A stretch of 35,933 bases of DNA from Acidimicrobiaceae bacterium. Lineage in GTDB: Bacteria > Actinomycetota > Acidimicrobiia > Acidimicrobiales > Ilumatobacteraceae. The notes beneath the pieces are model-generated. The model searched no databases and was not told where the DNA came from. It worked only from the letters and a program-made list of their open reading frames with translations. The stretch is taken from NCBI GenBank assembly GCA_947463235.1, contig CANHST010000004.1, positions 1 through 35,933 of the forward strand. Direction: 5' to 3'. Positions 1-8,779 of the stretch are shown one piece after another; the first letter of the stretch is position 1; each line of letters starts with the position of its first letter. Made by a program: the position numbers and the translations under genes.

Positions 1-636
1 AGTGCGGATGTCTCCAACGCCGGCCTGCCCTTCTTCGCCATGCGCCAGATGCCGATCGGCAATGCCGACGCCTTGGTGGCGCGCATGTCGTTGACGGGAG
101 AGGTCGGGTTCGAGATCACGGTGCCGACGGTGCAGCACCGGGCGTTGTTTCACGCGCTGATGGACGTCGGTCGCGACCTCGGCCTGCGCCCGTTCGGGCT
201 TCGTGCGCTGGACTCGTTGCGGTTGGAGAAGGGTTACGGCATCTGGTCGGCCGAGTTCGCTCAGAACATCACTGCGTCCATGTGCGGTCTCGATCACCAC
301 GTGGCGCCCGCGAAGGGCAACTTCATCGGGAGGGAGGCGTTCCTGCGAGAGCAGGAGGCGGGTCCCGCCCAGCGGTTGGTGATCCTCGACGTCGATGCTC
401 ACGATGCGGATGCGAGAGGCTTCGAGCCGGTGTGGTTGGGCGACCGACGAGTCGGCTACGTCACCTCTGGGGCCTATGGGCACTCGGTGGGCAAGAGCCT
501 GGCGATGGCGTACGTCGACGCCGATGTGCTTGCCGGTAGCCCCTCGCTCGAGGTGGACCTCATCGGCGACCGGCGCACCGCATCGGTGTTGCCGCAGTGT
601 CCGTACGACCCCGCCGGCGATCGGTTGAAGGGATAG
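1..636 (+). CDS. GcvT / dimethylglycine dehydrogenase-like protein, C-terminal part (5' truncated by window)
   Basis: The frame is open from base 1, with 13 codons before the first internal ATG at 40, so the gene starts outside the window; 211 residues are visible, ending at TAG 634-636. The visible part matches the folate-binding aminomethyltransferase fold of GcvT and the C-terminal half of dimethylglycine or sarcosine dehydrogenases. Matching stretches are SNAGLPFFAMRQ, SLTGEVGFEITVP, RALDSLRLEKGYGIW and NFIGREAFL, followed by a GcvT C-terminal barrel (RVGYVTSGAYGHSVGKSLAMAYV). Family role: tetrahydrofolate-dependent demethylation or aminomethyl transfer. Whether an FAD domain precedes it cannot be seen, so stand-alone GcvT-like and DMGDH-like remain open. 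The next gene starts 3 bases after the stop, suggesting co-transcription. Confidence 0.8.
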   Translation, partial: SADVSNAGLPFFAMRQMPIGNADALVARMSLTGEVGFEITVPTVQHRALFHALMDVGRDLGLRPFGLRALDSLRLEKGYGIWSAEFAQNITASMCGLDHHVAPAKGNFIGREAFLREQEAGPAQRLVILDVDAHDADARGFEPVWLGDRRVGYVTSGAYGHSVGKSLAMAYVDADVLAGSPSLEVDLIGDRRTASVLPQCPYDPAGDRLKG

Positions 637-639
637 CCC

Positions 640-1560
640 ATGCGTATCGCCAGCTATCTGCAGGGCGGCGCATGGCGTTCGGGCCTCGTGCTCGACGACT
701 CCATCGTCGACTCTTCCGCCGCTGCCTCGCTCGCGGGCTGGGACCAGCGCGACGTTGCGGCTGCGGTGTCGAACCGAGCACTGCTGGCACAGCCGAGCGA
801 TCGACTCCGCTCGCTGCTGGAGACCGCTGCCAGCAACCTCGACCCGCTCGGCGCTCGTGGTGCCGTTCATTCGCTCGGTGAGGTGCGCCTGGGCCCACCC
901 ATCGTCGACCCGTCGAAGATCATCTGCATCGGGTTGAACTATCGCGACCACGCGGAGGAGGTGGGTGCTGCGGCTCCGGCATCACCGATGTTCTTCGCCA
1001 AGTTTGCCAACTCACTGGTGGGCCCTACCGACGACATCGAACCCCCGATCGACACGGCGCAGGTCGATTATGAGGCCGAGTTGGCCGTGGTGATCGGCCG
1101 TCCCGGCAGGTACATCGCTGCGGATGACGCGCTGTCGCATGTGGCGGCGGTGATGGCGTTCAACGATGTGAGTGCTCGCGATCTGCAGCTTGCGAACGGA
1201 CTGTGGACCGGTGGTAAGGCGGTCGACACCTTCGGACCGTGCGGCCCATGGCTGGTGACGATCGATGAGTTCGACGACATTCAGCAGTTGGGTCTGCGCA
1301 CGCGTGTGAACGGCGTGACCGTGCAGGACGGCACCACCAGCAACATGATCTTCGGGGTGGCCGACACCATCGCCTTTCTCTCGCGCATCATGACCCTGGA
1401 GGTCGGCGACATCATCGCCACCGGCACGCCGGCGGGCGTTCGCAAGGCCCATGGGCCGGGCACCTACCTGCTCACCGGCGATGTGGTGGAGGTGGAGGTC
1501 GAGGGCGTTGGCGTACTTCGCAACACCGTCGTCGCGCCGCGTTCGCTCTCCGCCACCTGA
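640..1560 (+). CDS. Fumarylacetoacetate hydrolase (FAH) family protein
   Basis: This 306-residue protein has the FAH-family C-terminal domain: ICIGLNYRDHAEE (about 95-107), PMFFAKFANSLVGP, DYEAELAVVIG (143-153), AFNDVSARDLQ (173-183) and GKAVDTFGPCGPWLV. Glu145, Glu147 and Asp176 fit the family's three acidic divalent-metal ligands. Family members cleave C-C bonds of acylpyruvates or hydrate/isomerise 2-oxo-enoates in aromatic and homoprotocatechuate-type pathways; the specific substrate cannot be read from sequence. The roughly 80-residue N-terminal segment is usual for the bacterial two-part form. The ATG at 640 follows the preceding stop by 3 bases and no better start is visible. It may form an operon with the upstream GcvT-like gene. 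Confidence 0.88.
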   Translation: MRIASYLQGGAWRSGLVLDDSIVDSSAAASLAGWDQRDVAAAVSNRALLAQPSDRLRSLLETAASNLDPLGARGAVHSLGEVRLGPPIVDPSKIICIGLNYRDHAEEVGAAAPASPMFFAKFANSLVGPTDDIEPPIDTAQVDYEAELAVVIGRPGRYIAADDALSHVAAVMAFNDVSARDLQLANGLWTGGKAVDTFGPCGPWLVTIDEFDDIQQLGLRTRVNGVTVQDGTTSNMIFGVADTIAFLSRIMTLEVGDIIATGTPAGVRKAHGPGTYLLTGDVVEVEVEGVGVLRNTVVAPRSLSAT

Positions 1561-1571
1561 AACCGCTGAGC

Positions 1572-1610
1572 CGACATGAGTTCGCGCTTTCGTATCGACA
1601 TGAGACGAAA
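1572..1610 (+). promoter_or_regulatory. Repeat-containing leader of the ferredoxin-P450 operon (possible operator)
   Basis: The short gap before the ferredoxin holds two exact copies of CGACATGAG, at 1572-1580 and 1596-1604, 24 bases apart. It also holds an inverted repeat TTTCGT (1588-1593) / ACGAAA (1605-1610) that overlaps the second copy. This arrangement would suit a regulator-binding site controlling the ferredoxin-P450-oxygenase genes. No regulator gene is adjacent, and the repeats are short enough to be chance. Confidence 0.3.
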
Positions 1611-1619
1611 TCGGTCGTA

Positions 1620-1829
1620 GTGTCTCACCTTATGCTGCTGCGACTCGATGCTGAGAAGTGCCAGGGCCACAACCGTTGTTACGCGTTGGCGCCCGAATTG
1701 TTCGATGTCGACGAGTACGGCCAGTCCGTGCTGCTCGTCGAGGGCGACGTGCCCGCTGAACTGCACGCGAAGGCCCGTCTCGCCGTCAGCAACTGCCCCG
1801 AATACGCCATCTCGATCGTGGAGGACTGA
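1620..1829 (+). CDS. P450-type [3Fe-4S] ferredoxin
   Basis: This 69-residue protein has the actinobacterial P450-partner ferredoxin pattern: an N-terminal cluster motif CQGHNRCYALAPELFD and a C-terminal NCPEYAI. The first motif has His where the second cysteine of a 4Fe cluster would sit (CxxHxxC...CP), which is typical of [3Fe-4S] ferredoxins. Role: passes single electrons from a reductase to the P450 encoded next door. The start is probably GTG 1620; an in-frame ATG at 1632 would remove four residues. Its stop (1827-1829) is one base before the P450 start, and the P450 Shine-Dalgarno lies within its last codons, so the two are almost certainly translated together. No ferredoxin reductase gene is in the window. 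Confidence 0.9.
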   Translation: MSHLMLLRLDAEKCQGHNRCYALAPELFDVDEYGQSVLLVEGDVPAELHAKARLAVSNCPEYAISIVED

Positions 1830-1830
1830 C

Positions 1831-3156
1831 GTGACCGACACCGTCGCACCCGCCGACACCCCGGGCTACGAGCCCCCGATCTTCGGCGACTCGCCCGAAG
1901 GCACGCACGTCTGGCAGCGCGTGCCGTACAACCCCGACGACTATGGCCCGGTCAGCGACTTTGCCACCGACTTCGACCACGGCGATCCGGCCTACAACCC
2001 GAACGCCCCCGAGGTGTGGAAGGAACTGCGCGACGCGAAGTGCCCCGTCGCTCACTCCGACCGTTACGGCGGCATGTGGGTGCCCATCACCCACGACACC
2101 GTGCACGAGATCGCCTACGACACGCAGCACTTCACCAGCCGCAGCGTCGTCGTGAGTGTTGGTCGCCCTGGCGACCTGTCGCTGCCCGCACCCATCGGTG
2201 GTGCGCCGCCCATCACGAGCGATCCGCCGTTCCACGCGATGGCTCGTCGGCTGCTGCTGCCCGCGTTCGCACCCAAGGTGATCGAGCCGTGGGAGTCGAA
2301 GGTGCGCGAGCTCTGCGTGTCGCTACTCGACCGCCTCGGCGATCTCACCCCCGGCGAGAGCATCATCGATGCCGCACAGCAGTACGCGCAGCACATCCCG
2401 GTCAGCGTCATTCGTCAGATGCTCGGCTTCCCCGAGAAGGACGAAGAGCTGTTCCGCCGCTTCGTGCACGAGACGCTCGAGCGCATCAACGAAGAGCCCG
2501 GCACTCGTACCGGCATGGACGAGTTGGGTCAGTACATCTTCGCCCAGATCCAAGACCATCGCGAGAACCCCCGCGACGACCTCACCAGCTACCTGATGGG
2601 CACGCAGATCGAGGGCATCGAGATGAACGACGAGATCGTCGGCGGCATGGTGATCCTGCTGCTCATCGCAGGCATCGACACCACGTGGTCGGCCATCGGC
2701 TCGTCGCTGTGGCACCTGGCGCAGCACCCCGAAGACCATCAGCGCATCATCGACGACCCCGAGGTGATGACCTTCGCGCTGGAGGAGTTCCTGCGTGCCT
2801 ATGCGCCGGTCACCATGGCTCGTCTGGTCGCCGAGGACACCGACTTCCACGGCTGCCCGATGAAGAAGGACGACTGGGTGCTGCTGCCGTTCCCGGCAGC
2901 GAACCGCGACCCGCACCAGTTCGAAGACCCCGACAAGTTCATCGTCGACCGGCAGGAGAACCGGCACGCTGCGTTCGGTCTCGGCATCCACCGCTGCATC
3001 GGCTCGAACCTCGCTCGCCTGGAGCTGAAGGTGGCCATCGAGGAGTTCGTGAAGCGGTTCCCCCGTTTCGAACTGGCCGACGATGTTCGCTGGAGCGTGG
3101 GTCAGATTCGCGGTCCGCGCGAGATGCCGGTGCGCATTCTCGACATCGCCAACTGA
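1831..3156 (+). CDS. Cytochrome P450 (class I, soluble)
   Basis: This 441-residue heme-thiolate monooxygenase has an I-helix oxygen-activation motif AGIDTT (280-285), the K-helix ExxR as Glu319-Arg322, and a heme-binding loop FGLGIHRCIG with Cys389 as proximal ligand. It has no membrane anchor, as usual for bacterial P450s fed by a ferredoxin. The GTG at 1831 is chosen because GGAGG (1820-1824) lies six bases upstream and the preceding ferredoxin stop is one base away; the open frame extends further upstream but overlaps the ferredoxin. The substrate is unknown. The neighbouring carotenoid-cleavage-type oxygenase hints at a terpenoid, apocarotenoid or similar hydrophobic substrate, which is inference only. 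Confidence 0.95.
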   Translation: MTDTVAPADTPGYEPPIFGDSPEGTHVWQRVPYNPDDYGPVSDFATDFDHGDPAYNPNAPEVWKELRDAKCPVAHSDRYGGMWVPITHDTVHEIAYDTQHFTSRSVVVSVGRPGDLSLPAPIGGAPPITSDPPFHAMARRLLLPAFAPKVIEPWESKVRELCVSLLDRLGDLTPGESIIDAAQQYAQHIPVSVIRQMLGFPEKDEELFRRFVHETLERINEEPGTRTGMDELGQYIFAQIQDHRENPRDDLTSYLMGTQIEGIEMNDEIVGGMVILLLIAGIDTTWSAIGSSLWHLAQHPEDHQRIIDDPEVMTFALEEFLRAYAPVTMARLVAEDTDFHGCPMKKDDWVLLPFPAANRDPHQFEDPDKFIVDRQENRHAAFGLGIHRCIGSNLARLELKVAIEEFVKRFPRFELADDVRWSVGQIRGPREMPVRILDIAN

Positions 3157-3178
3157 CGTTGGTCCCGGGGCAGCGCTC

Positions 3179-4567
3179 ATGACCACCATCGACACATGGG
3201 ACACGCCGTTCCTGCAAGGGCTGATGAGGCCCGTGTTCGAAGAACGCGACGACGCCGACCTCACGGTGATCGGTGAGATCCCGAAGGCGCTGAACGGCAT
3301 GTTCGTGCGCACCGGGCCGAACCCACAGTTCGCGCCGATGGGTGCGTATCACCCGTTCGATGGCGACGGCATGTTGCACGCGGTGTACATCGACAACGGG
3401 ACCGCTCGGTACCGGAACCGATTCATCGAGTCGAAGGGCCTGCTGGCCGAGCGTCGGCGCGGCCGTGCGTGCTTCGGTGGCATGAGCAACTTCCAGTTCC
3501 CCGATCGCGACGTGGTGGCCGAGTCGGGCGTGTTGAAGAACACCGCCAACACCGCCACCGTGCGCCACGCCGGCCGCTACTTCAGCATGCTCGAAGCCGG
3601 GGCGCCCACCGAGTTCGACCGCGAGTTGCGCACGCTCGGCGAGCACGACTTCGGTGGTCGGTTGCAAGGCCCGATGACCGCTCACCCGAAGGTTGATGCC
3701 GTCACGGGCGACATGCTGTTCTTCGGCTACAGCCCGTCGTCGCCGTACCTGCGCTACTCGGAGGTGAACGCAGCTGGCGAGCTGGTGAGTTGCACCGAGA
3801 TCGACATTCCGGCTCCGGTGATGATCCACGACTTCGTGATCACCGAGCACTACTCGATCTTCCTCGACGCGCCGGCGGTGTTCGATCTGCACCGCATGCT
3901 CCAGGGCGGCGACCCGATGAGCTGGGAGCCCGACAACGGCACCCGTATCGGCGTGGTGCCGCGAGGCGGGTCGGGCGCCGACGTGCGCTGGTTCGACATC
4001 GAGAACAGTTACGTCGTGCACTTCTTCAATGCGTGGGAGGTGGGCGACACCATCGAGATTCGTGCGCCACGTATGCCCGACATGCCCGGTGCGTTCCAGT
4101 TCGACAATCCTGGCGCGGCGCGTGCGCCGCAGCCGTGGCGTTGGTCGATCGACCTCGCCACCGGTCGGGTGAGTGAAGGGCCCACCGGCGACACCGCCAG
4201 CGAGTTCCCCCGTGTCAACGAGCGGCTCACCGGTCGACCCACTCGCTTCGGCTACGCCTGCCCGCAGCGGTCGTGGGAGTTCGAGTTCGACTTCGAGGGC
4301 GTGTTCAAGTACGACTTCCACACCGACGACGTGGTGGCTCACCACTACGCGCCGTCGGAGGTGTGCGGCGAGCACGTCTTCGCGCCCGACCCTGATGGCA
4401 CTGCCGAAGACGACGGTTGGCTGATGAGCTTCGTCACCGACCGAGCGACGGAGCAATCGGAGCTCGTGATCCTCGATGCTCGCGACGTGGCGGCCGGGCC
4501 AGTGGCTCGAGTGCAGATGGCTACGCGAGTCCCTATCGGCTTTCACGCCAACTGGTTCGCCGACTGA
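3179..4567 (+). CDS. Carotenoid oxygenase family protein (RPE65/CCD-type non-heme iron dioxygenase)
   Basis: This 462-residue protein has the seven-bladed propeller family signatures: ALNGMFVRTGPNPQF (about 37-51) and YHPFDGDGMLHAVY (57-70). All four iron-ligand histidines are present in their usual contexts: His169 (TAHPKVD), His217 (MIHDF), His281 (VVHFFNAWE) and His456 (GFHANWF). The enzyme should therefore be active. The family cleaves conjugated double bonds of carotenoids, apocarotenoids or stilbenes with O2. The start is ATG 3179, 22 bases after the P450 stop; the ribosome site is weak (GGGG at 3167-3170). The location directly behind the ferredoxin-P450 pair suggests sequential oxidation of one substrate. 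Carotenoid versus stilbene substrate cannot be decided from sequence alone. Confidence 0.93.
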   Translation: MTTIDTWDTPFLQGLMRPVFEERDDADLTVIGEIPKALNGMFVRTGPNPQFAPMGAYHPFDGDGMLHAVYIDNGTARYRNRFIESKGLLAERRRGRACFGGMSNFQFPDRDVVAESGVLKNTANTATVRHAGRYFSMLEAGAPTEFDRELRTLGEHDFGGRLQGPMTAHPKVDAVTGDMLFFGYSPSSPYLRYSEVNAAGELVSCTEIDIPAPVMIHDFVITEHYSIFLDAPAVFDLHRMLQGGDPMSWEPDNGTRIGVVPRGGSGADVRWFDIENSYVVHFFNAWEVGDTIEIRAPRMPDMPGAFQFDNPGAARAPQPWRWSIDLATGRVSEGPTGDTASEFPRVNERLTGRPTRFGYACPQRSWEFEFDFEGVFKYDFHTDDVVAHHYAPSEVCGEHVFAPDPDGTAEDDGWLMSFVTDRATEQSELVILDARDVAAGPVARVQMATRVPIGFHANWFAD

Positions 4568-4592
4568 ACTCGGGTTGCAACTGCGGGTGAAG

Positions 4593-4769
4593 ATGGAGGT
4601 GTTGGCCATCACGCACCCTGAACTGTTCACGCTCACGGCGATGGCGGTAACGGTGGAACCCGACGGGAACGTGCGTGGAGTTGCCGACCCGGCCTCGGTG
4701 ATTCACGTCTTCACCGATGTTGATGCGGACGCGGCCCACGCGGCCTTCATGCGTTCATTGGGTTGCTGA
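4593..4769 (+). CDS. Small hypothetical protein (58 aa), uncertain
   Basis: A short open frame fills the 260-base gap between the carotenoid oxygenase and the CitE-like gene. The product (from ATG 4593, or a GTG at 4587) begins MEVLAITHPELFTLTAMAV and ends FMRSLGC. It has no signal peptide or membrane segment and I recognise no family. The amino-acid make-up looks protein-like rather than the Arg/Pro-rich shadow type, which is the main support. There is no clear Shine-Dalgarno. It could equally be non-coding leader of the next gene. Confidence 0.3.
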   Translation: MEVLAITHPELFTLTAMAVTVEPDGNVRGVADPASVIHVFTDVDADAAHAAFMRSLGC

Positions 4770-4827
4770 GAGACTGATTCCATACGGTTGCGGTCGACGC
4801 AACCAACGAAAGGTGAAAGGTGCCGTC

Positions 4828-5679
4828 GTGACGAAGGAGATCGGACGACTCAGGTCGTTGCTGTTCGCGCCGGCAGTGCGCCCGGATTTCGTTGCGCGAT
4901 TGAGCGAGCGCGGTGCCGATGCGGTGGTGATCGATTGCGAGGATGCCACGCCCGCTGGGTCGAAGGCGACCGGGCGCGCCAACGCTCGCGAGTTAGCGCC
5001 GACGCTGGCTGCGTCGTGCGCGGTGATGGTGCGCATCAACCCGCCGGCCACCGAGTGGTTCGCCGCCGATGTGGCCGAAGGGCTGTGCGTCGACCTCGCA
5101 GCGGTGGTGGTGCCGAAGGTGGAAACCATCGAAGGCCTCGACACGGTGTGTCGGGCCCTCGCGGCAGCGGGACTGGCCGACATCGGCATCCTCGCCGGCC
5201 TCGAGACGGCGCTGGGTGTGGCTGAGGCTCGCCCGCTGCTCGCCCACCCGCAGGTGGTGGCCGCCTATTTTGGAGCCGAAGACTTCATCGCCGACATGGG
5301 CGGCGTGCGCACAGCATCGAACCTCGAAGTGGCCTACGCCCGCTCGGCGGTGGCGCTCGCTGGCCGTCTCAGTGGTGTCCCAGTGCTGGACCAGGTGGTT
5401 ACCGACTTCCGCGATGACGAGCGGTTCGTACAAGAGGCGCGTGAGGCGCGTTCGTTCGGGTACGCAGGGAAGCTGTGTATTCACCCTGGTCAGGTGGCGC
5501 TTGCCAACGCGGCGTTCATTCCGAGCGCCTCTGAGGTGGATCGAGCGACCAGGCTGCTCGCTGCGTACGAGTCGGCCTCCCGGCTCGGTGTCGCGGCCAT
5601 CGACTTCGAGGGCCAGATGGTCGATGAGCCACTCGCCGCGCAGGCCCGCCGAGTGCTCGACCTCGCCGCCAACGGCTAG
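4828..5679 (+). CDS. HpcH/HpaI-CitE family CoA-ester lyase
   Basis: This 283-residue protein is of the CitE/malyl-CoA lyase family: [13 protein letters not shown] at the N-terminus, [10 protein letters not shown] (34-43), MVRIN with Arg70, [10 protein letters not shown] with Glu126, and [12 protein letters not shown] with Glu151/Asp152 as metal ligands. Family reaction: reversible Claisen-type cleavage of 3-hydroxyacyl-CoA esters to acetyl-CoA and an oxo-acid. With the convergent MaoC/acyl-CoA dehydrogenase genes and the carboxylase pair nearby, a role like the mycobacterial Rv2498c enzyme (HMG-CoA or citramalyl-CoA cleavage in leucine/itaconate breakdown) is plausible. The GTG start at 4828 has GAAAGG about 8 bases upstream; a GTG at 4813 would add five residues. 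Its TAG overlaps the MaoC stop on the other strand within a shared CTAG. Confidence 0.88.
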   Translation: MTKEIGRLRSLLFAPAVRPDFVARLSERGADAVVIDCEDATPAGSKATGRANARELAPTLAASCAVMVRINPPATEWFAADVAEGLCVDLAAVVVPKVETIEGLDTVCRALAAAGLADIGILAGLETALGVAEARPLLAHPQVVAAYFGAEDFIADMGGVRTASNLEVAYARSAVALAGRLSGVPVLDQVVTDFRDDERFVQEAREARSFGYAGKLCIHPGQVALANAAFIPSASEVDRATRLLAAYESASRLGVAAIDFEGQMVDEPLAAQARRVLDLAANG

Positions 5680-6155
5680 TCGACTTCGTCGGCAGGTTGT
5701 TCGAGCATCAGGGCCTGACGTACTGCGCGGCACACCAGTTCACCGTGCTGGTTGAACGCACGATGCTCGAACGTGACGATGCCCTGGCCGGGACGCGACG
5801 CCGACTTGCGTGCAGCCAGCACCTCGGTCTCCACACGAATGGTGTCGCCGTGAAAGAGCGGTGCAGGGAAGGTGACCGAGTCGAAGCCGAGGTTCGCCAC
5901 CGTGGTGCCGAGGGTGGTTTCGTGCACGCTGATACCCACCACCATGGCCACGGTGAGCATCGAGTTCACCAGCGGCTTCTTGTACTCCGTCTCGCGTTCG
6001 GCGTAGTCGAAGTCGAGGTGCACCCATGCCGGGTTCATCGTGATGGACGTGAACAGCACGTTGTCGGCCTCAGTGATGGTGCGCCGGATGACGTGCTGGA
6101 TGGTGAGCCCCGGTGTGAGCTCCTCGAGCCAGCGACCGGAGTGCGGTCGGTTCAT
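5676..6155 (-). CDS. MaoC-family enoyl-CoA hydratase (mesaconyl/itaconyl-CoA hydratase-like)
   Basis: This 159-residue single hot-dog-fold protein carries [17 protein letters not shown] (about 25-41), [13 protein letters not shown] (41-53) with His46, [14 protein letters not shown], and [21 protein letters not shown]. This is the MaoC subgroup containing mesaconyl-CoA and itaconyl-CoA hydratases rather than the PhaJ type; the usual Asp of the hydratase-2 motif (GDxNPxH) is not in the standard place here. Likely reaction: hydration of a branched unsaturated dicarboxyl- or acyl-CoA made by the upstream dehydrogenase or carboxylase. The ATG overlaps the stop of the acyl-CoA dehydrogenase by ATGA, so translation is coupled. 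It is the last gene of the six-gene minus-strand operon. Confidence 0.88.
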   Translation of the reverse strand: MNRPHSGRWLEELTPGLTIQHVIRRTITEADNVLFTSITMNPAWVHLDFDYAERETEYKKPLVNSMLTVAMVVGISVHETTLGTTVANLGFDSVTFPAPLFHGDTIRVETEVLAARKSASRPGQGIVTFEHRAFNQHGELVCRAVRQALMLEQPADEVD

Positions 6156-7339
6156 CGCTGCGGAGTCGCGTCGATGACGGAACGCTTGGCGATCTCCTCG
6201 AGCATCACCTCGGTGGCGCCGCCACCGATGGGGAGAATGCGGGCATCGCGCGACATGCGTTCCACGGGCGACTCGCGGATGTACCCCATCCCGCCGTGGA
6301 ACTGCACGCAGTCGTACATGATCTCGTTGATGACCTCGGCCCCGTAGGCCTTCACGCCCGACATCTCCTTGGTGTTGTCGGCGCCGGGCCCCATGACGGT
6401 GTCGCCCAGCCAGGCGGCGTGGTACATGGCGGCTCGGACGGCGTCGAGCTTCGCTTGGTTCATGGCCAGTCGTTGCCGGATGGCGCCGAGGTCGTAAAGG
6501 TGGCCACCGAAGGCCGGACGCGACTGGGTGTGCGCCAGCGTGAGGTCGAGCGCAGCCTGCGCCGCGCCGGCGCCCATCGCAATGAGCACCATCCGCTCGT
6601 TCTGGAAGTTGCGCATGGTCTCGTAGAACCCGCGGTGCGCGGTGCCGAGTACTTGGTCGTTGGACACCCACACGTCGTCGAACACCAACTCGGCGGTGTC
6701 GGAGCACAGCCAACCGTGCTTGGACAGCTTCTTCGCCACGGTGAAACCGGGCGTTCCCGCGGGTACGAGGAACATCGTGATGCCGTAACGGTTCGACGGG
6801 TCGGTGCGAGCGGCGACGATGGTGAGATCTCCATACACGCCGTTGGTGATGTAGGTCTTGGTGCCGTTGATGCGCCATCCGTCTCCGTCGGGCACGGCTT
6901 GGGTGCGCATGCCCGCAACGTCGGAACCTGCGTCGGGCTCGCTGACACCGATCGACGTGATCGTCTCGCCAGCGAGCATCCCGGGCAGCCAGCGCTCGAG
7001 CTGCTCCGGCGTGCCGGAGTTGAGAAGGTGCGGCGCGCTCATGTCGGTGTGCACGAGCACGGTGACGTCGAAACCGCCGAAGGTGGAGGAGCCGAGCGCC
7101 TCGGCGAAGACAGCGCTGGCGATCATGCCCAGCCCGAGGCCGCCATGCTCCTCGGGTACGCGCAGGCTGAACATCCCGAGGCTGCCCATCTTTCGCAGCA
7201 CCTCGCGGGGAACGCGGCCGGCTTCTTCCCAGGCGTCGCCGTGCGGGGTGACCTCTTTCTTCACGAACTCCACCGTCTGCTCGTAGATCGCAGTGAGTTC
7301 GGGGGTCATGTACACGTTGCGCATTTCTATTCCAGTCAT
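6152..7339 (-). CDS. Acyl-CoA dehydrogenase (FadE-type)
   Basis: This 395-residue FAD enzyme has the standard domains: an N-terminal helical part, the middle sheet with [14 protein letters not shown] (131-144) and [11 protein letters not shown] (157-167), and a C-terminal helical part with [22 protein letters not shown]. The catalytic base is not in the usual C-terminal EGT position, which reads IGGGA (371-375). Glu248 in FQNERMVL lies where isovaleryl-CoA dehydrogenase and some long-chain enzymes keep their base (IVD Glu254). This supports a short branched acyl-CoA substrate but does not prove it. Electrons would go to ETF. Its stop overlaps the MaoC start (ATGA) and its start overlaps the flavoprotein stop (ATGA). 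ATG 7339 is used; ATG 7324 is an alternative. Confidence 0.92.
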   Translation of the reverse strand: MTGIEMRNVYMTPELTAIYEQTVEFVKKEVTPHGDAWEEAGRVPREVLRKMGSLGMFSLRVPEEHGGLGLGMIASAVFAEALGSSTFGGFDVTVLVHTDMSAPHLLNSGTPEQLERWLPGMLAGETITSIGVSEPDAGSDVAGMRTQAVPDGDGWRINGTKTYITNGVYGDLTIVAARTDPSNRYGITMFLVPAGTPGFTVAKKLSKHGWLCSDTAELVFDDVWVSNDQVLGTAHRGFYETMRNFQNERMVLIAMGAGAAQAALDLTLAHTQSRPAFGGHLYDLGAIRQRLAMNQAKLDAVRAAMYHAAWLGDTVMGPGADNTKEMSGVKAYGAEVINEIMYDCVQFHGGMGYIRESPVERMSRDARILPIGGGATEVMLEEIAKRSVIDATPQR

Positions 7340-8775
7340 CTCGGTGAAGTCGCGTGTGGCTTGGTGGGGGATGTGTGCAGGGAGAGCGCCCTATCTGCGG
7401 CGTTCGCTCCGCACATGCCGTGTGCGCCAGCCCCTGGCGGCGTGGATGCCGAGCACAGGTACACGCCGGGCACACCCGTGTCGTAGGGGTGGGTGGTGAC
7501 CCGTGGGCGGAACAACGTCTGCTTCATCGACGCCGCGCCGCCGATGATGTCGCCGCCCACGTAGTTCGGGTTGTAGACGGCCATCTCCGTGGCCGACCGC
7601 ACCGCCGTGCCGATGATGCGGTCGCGGAAGCCGGGAGCGAAGCGTTCGATCTGGGCGATGATTGCTTCCGTCGCGTCGCCGGTGTACCCGTGCGGCACAT
7701 GCGCGTATGTCCAGACAGGGTGCACGTTGCCGACGGAGCGGGTGGGGTCGCCGAGGTACTGCTGGCCCACCAGTACGAACGGGCGCGCCGGCATCTCGCC
7801 GGCGTGCACCGCATGTTCGGCCGCGGCGACCTCGGTGATGGTGCCGCCGAGGTGCACGGTTCCGGCGCGTCGGGCCGACTCGGCCACCCAGGGAACGCCG
7901 CCCTCGACGGCGAAGTCCACTTTGAACGCTCCGGGGCCATGAGCGAAGCGTCGGTAGGCGCTCGCAACGCGGGAGGGAAGTCGATCGCCGAGGATCTTCA
8001 GCGCTGTCGTCGGCGAGACGTCGAGCATGAGGATGTCGTGCGGCGGTAGTTCATTGATGGACGACACGGACACGCCGGTCTCGATGGTGCCACCGGCGTC
8101 GGTCAGCACCTTGGCCACAGCGTTGGCGATGGCCTGCGAGCCACCCTCGGCGACCACCCATCCGTGGGCGTGCGCTGCGGCGGTGAGCGTGACACCGATC
8201 GCGCTGGTCATCGGCCGGTTGAGCGGCCAGAACGCATGGGCGGCGACTCCCGCCCACAACGCTCGGGCCTGCGGGGTCTTCCACACTCGCCCGAGCATGG
8301 TGGCGGGAAGTGCGGCGCGCATTCCAAGTTTGGCGAGCGTGATGGGATGGCTCGGCACACGCAGGATCGGCCCGGCGACATCGTCGAAGAGGTCGTCGAA
8401 CCGCTCGGCGACAGGTCCGAAGACCTGTCGCCAGCGTCGACCATCGACACCGAGATGCTCGGCAGTGGTCTCGATGGATTGGTAGAAGGCGCCTGCCGAG
8501 CCGTCGTCGAGAGGATGGGCGCAATTGACGTCGGTCGTTCTCCACGTGACACCCGAGAGTGGGAGTTCGCGATAGAACGGCGACGCCAGCGCCAGCGGAT
8601 GCACCGCCGAACAATGGTCGTGGAGCAGCCCGGGGACGATGGCCTCCGAACTGCGCGTTCCACCACCGATCGTCTCGGATGCCTCGAGCACGGTGACCGA
8701 CACGCCCGCTCGTGCGAGGCGCGCGGCGGCGCTGAGGCCGTTTGGTCCGGCCCCGACGACGATCGCGTTGGTCAT
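7336..8775 (-). CDS. FAD-dependent phytoene dehydrogenase-like oxidoreductase (PYROXD2/CrtI superfamily)
   Basis: This 479-residue protein opens with the dinucleotide-binding motif [18 protein letters not shown], followed by an acidic strand end [16 protein letters not shown]. It ends with the CrtI/PYROXD2-type FAD-contact region [20 protein letters not shown]. It is probably a soluble or membrane-associated flavoprotein that desaturates or oxidises a hydrophobic substrate; specificity is unknown. ATG 8775 is chosen because the GxGxxG motif follows at once and the upstream DUF3556 stop (8780-8782) is four bases away; the open frame runs further upstream into that gene. Its last codon overlaps the acyl-CoA dehydrogenase start. 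Tight linkage to the DUF3556 gene suggests the two act together. Confidence 0.9.
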   Translation of the reverse strand: MTNAIVVGAGPNGLSAAARLARAGVSVTVLEASETIGGGTRSSEAIVPGLLHDHCSAVHPLALASPFYRELPLSGVTWRTTDVNCAHPLDDGSAGAFYQSIETTAEHLGVDGRRWRQVFGPVAERFDDLFDDVAGPILRVPSHPITLAKLGMRAALPATMLGRVWKTPQARALWAGVAAHAFWPLNRPMTSAIGVTLTAAAHAHGWVVAEGGSQAIANAVAKVLTDAGGTIETGVSVSSINELPPHDILMLDVSPTTALKILGDRLPSRVASAYRRFAHGPGAFKVDFAVEGGVPWVAESARRAGTVHLGGTITEVAAAEHAVHAGEMPARPFVLVGQQYLGDPTRSVGNVHPVWTYAHVPHGYTGDATEAIIAQIERFAPGFRDRIIGTAVRSATEMAVYNPNYVGGDIIGGAASMKQTLFRPRVTTHPYDTGVPGVYLCSASTPPGAGAHGMCGANAADRALSLHTSPTKPHATSPR

Positions 8776-8779
8776 GTGC

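Noticed and set aside
1576-1620. A 14-codon frame before the ferredoxin whose TAG overlaps the GTG start
   Set aside because: It is too short, lacks a ribosome site, and coincides with the repeats noted as a possible operator.
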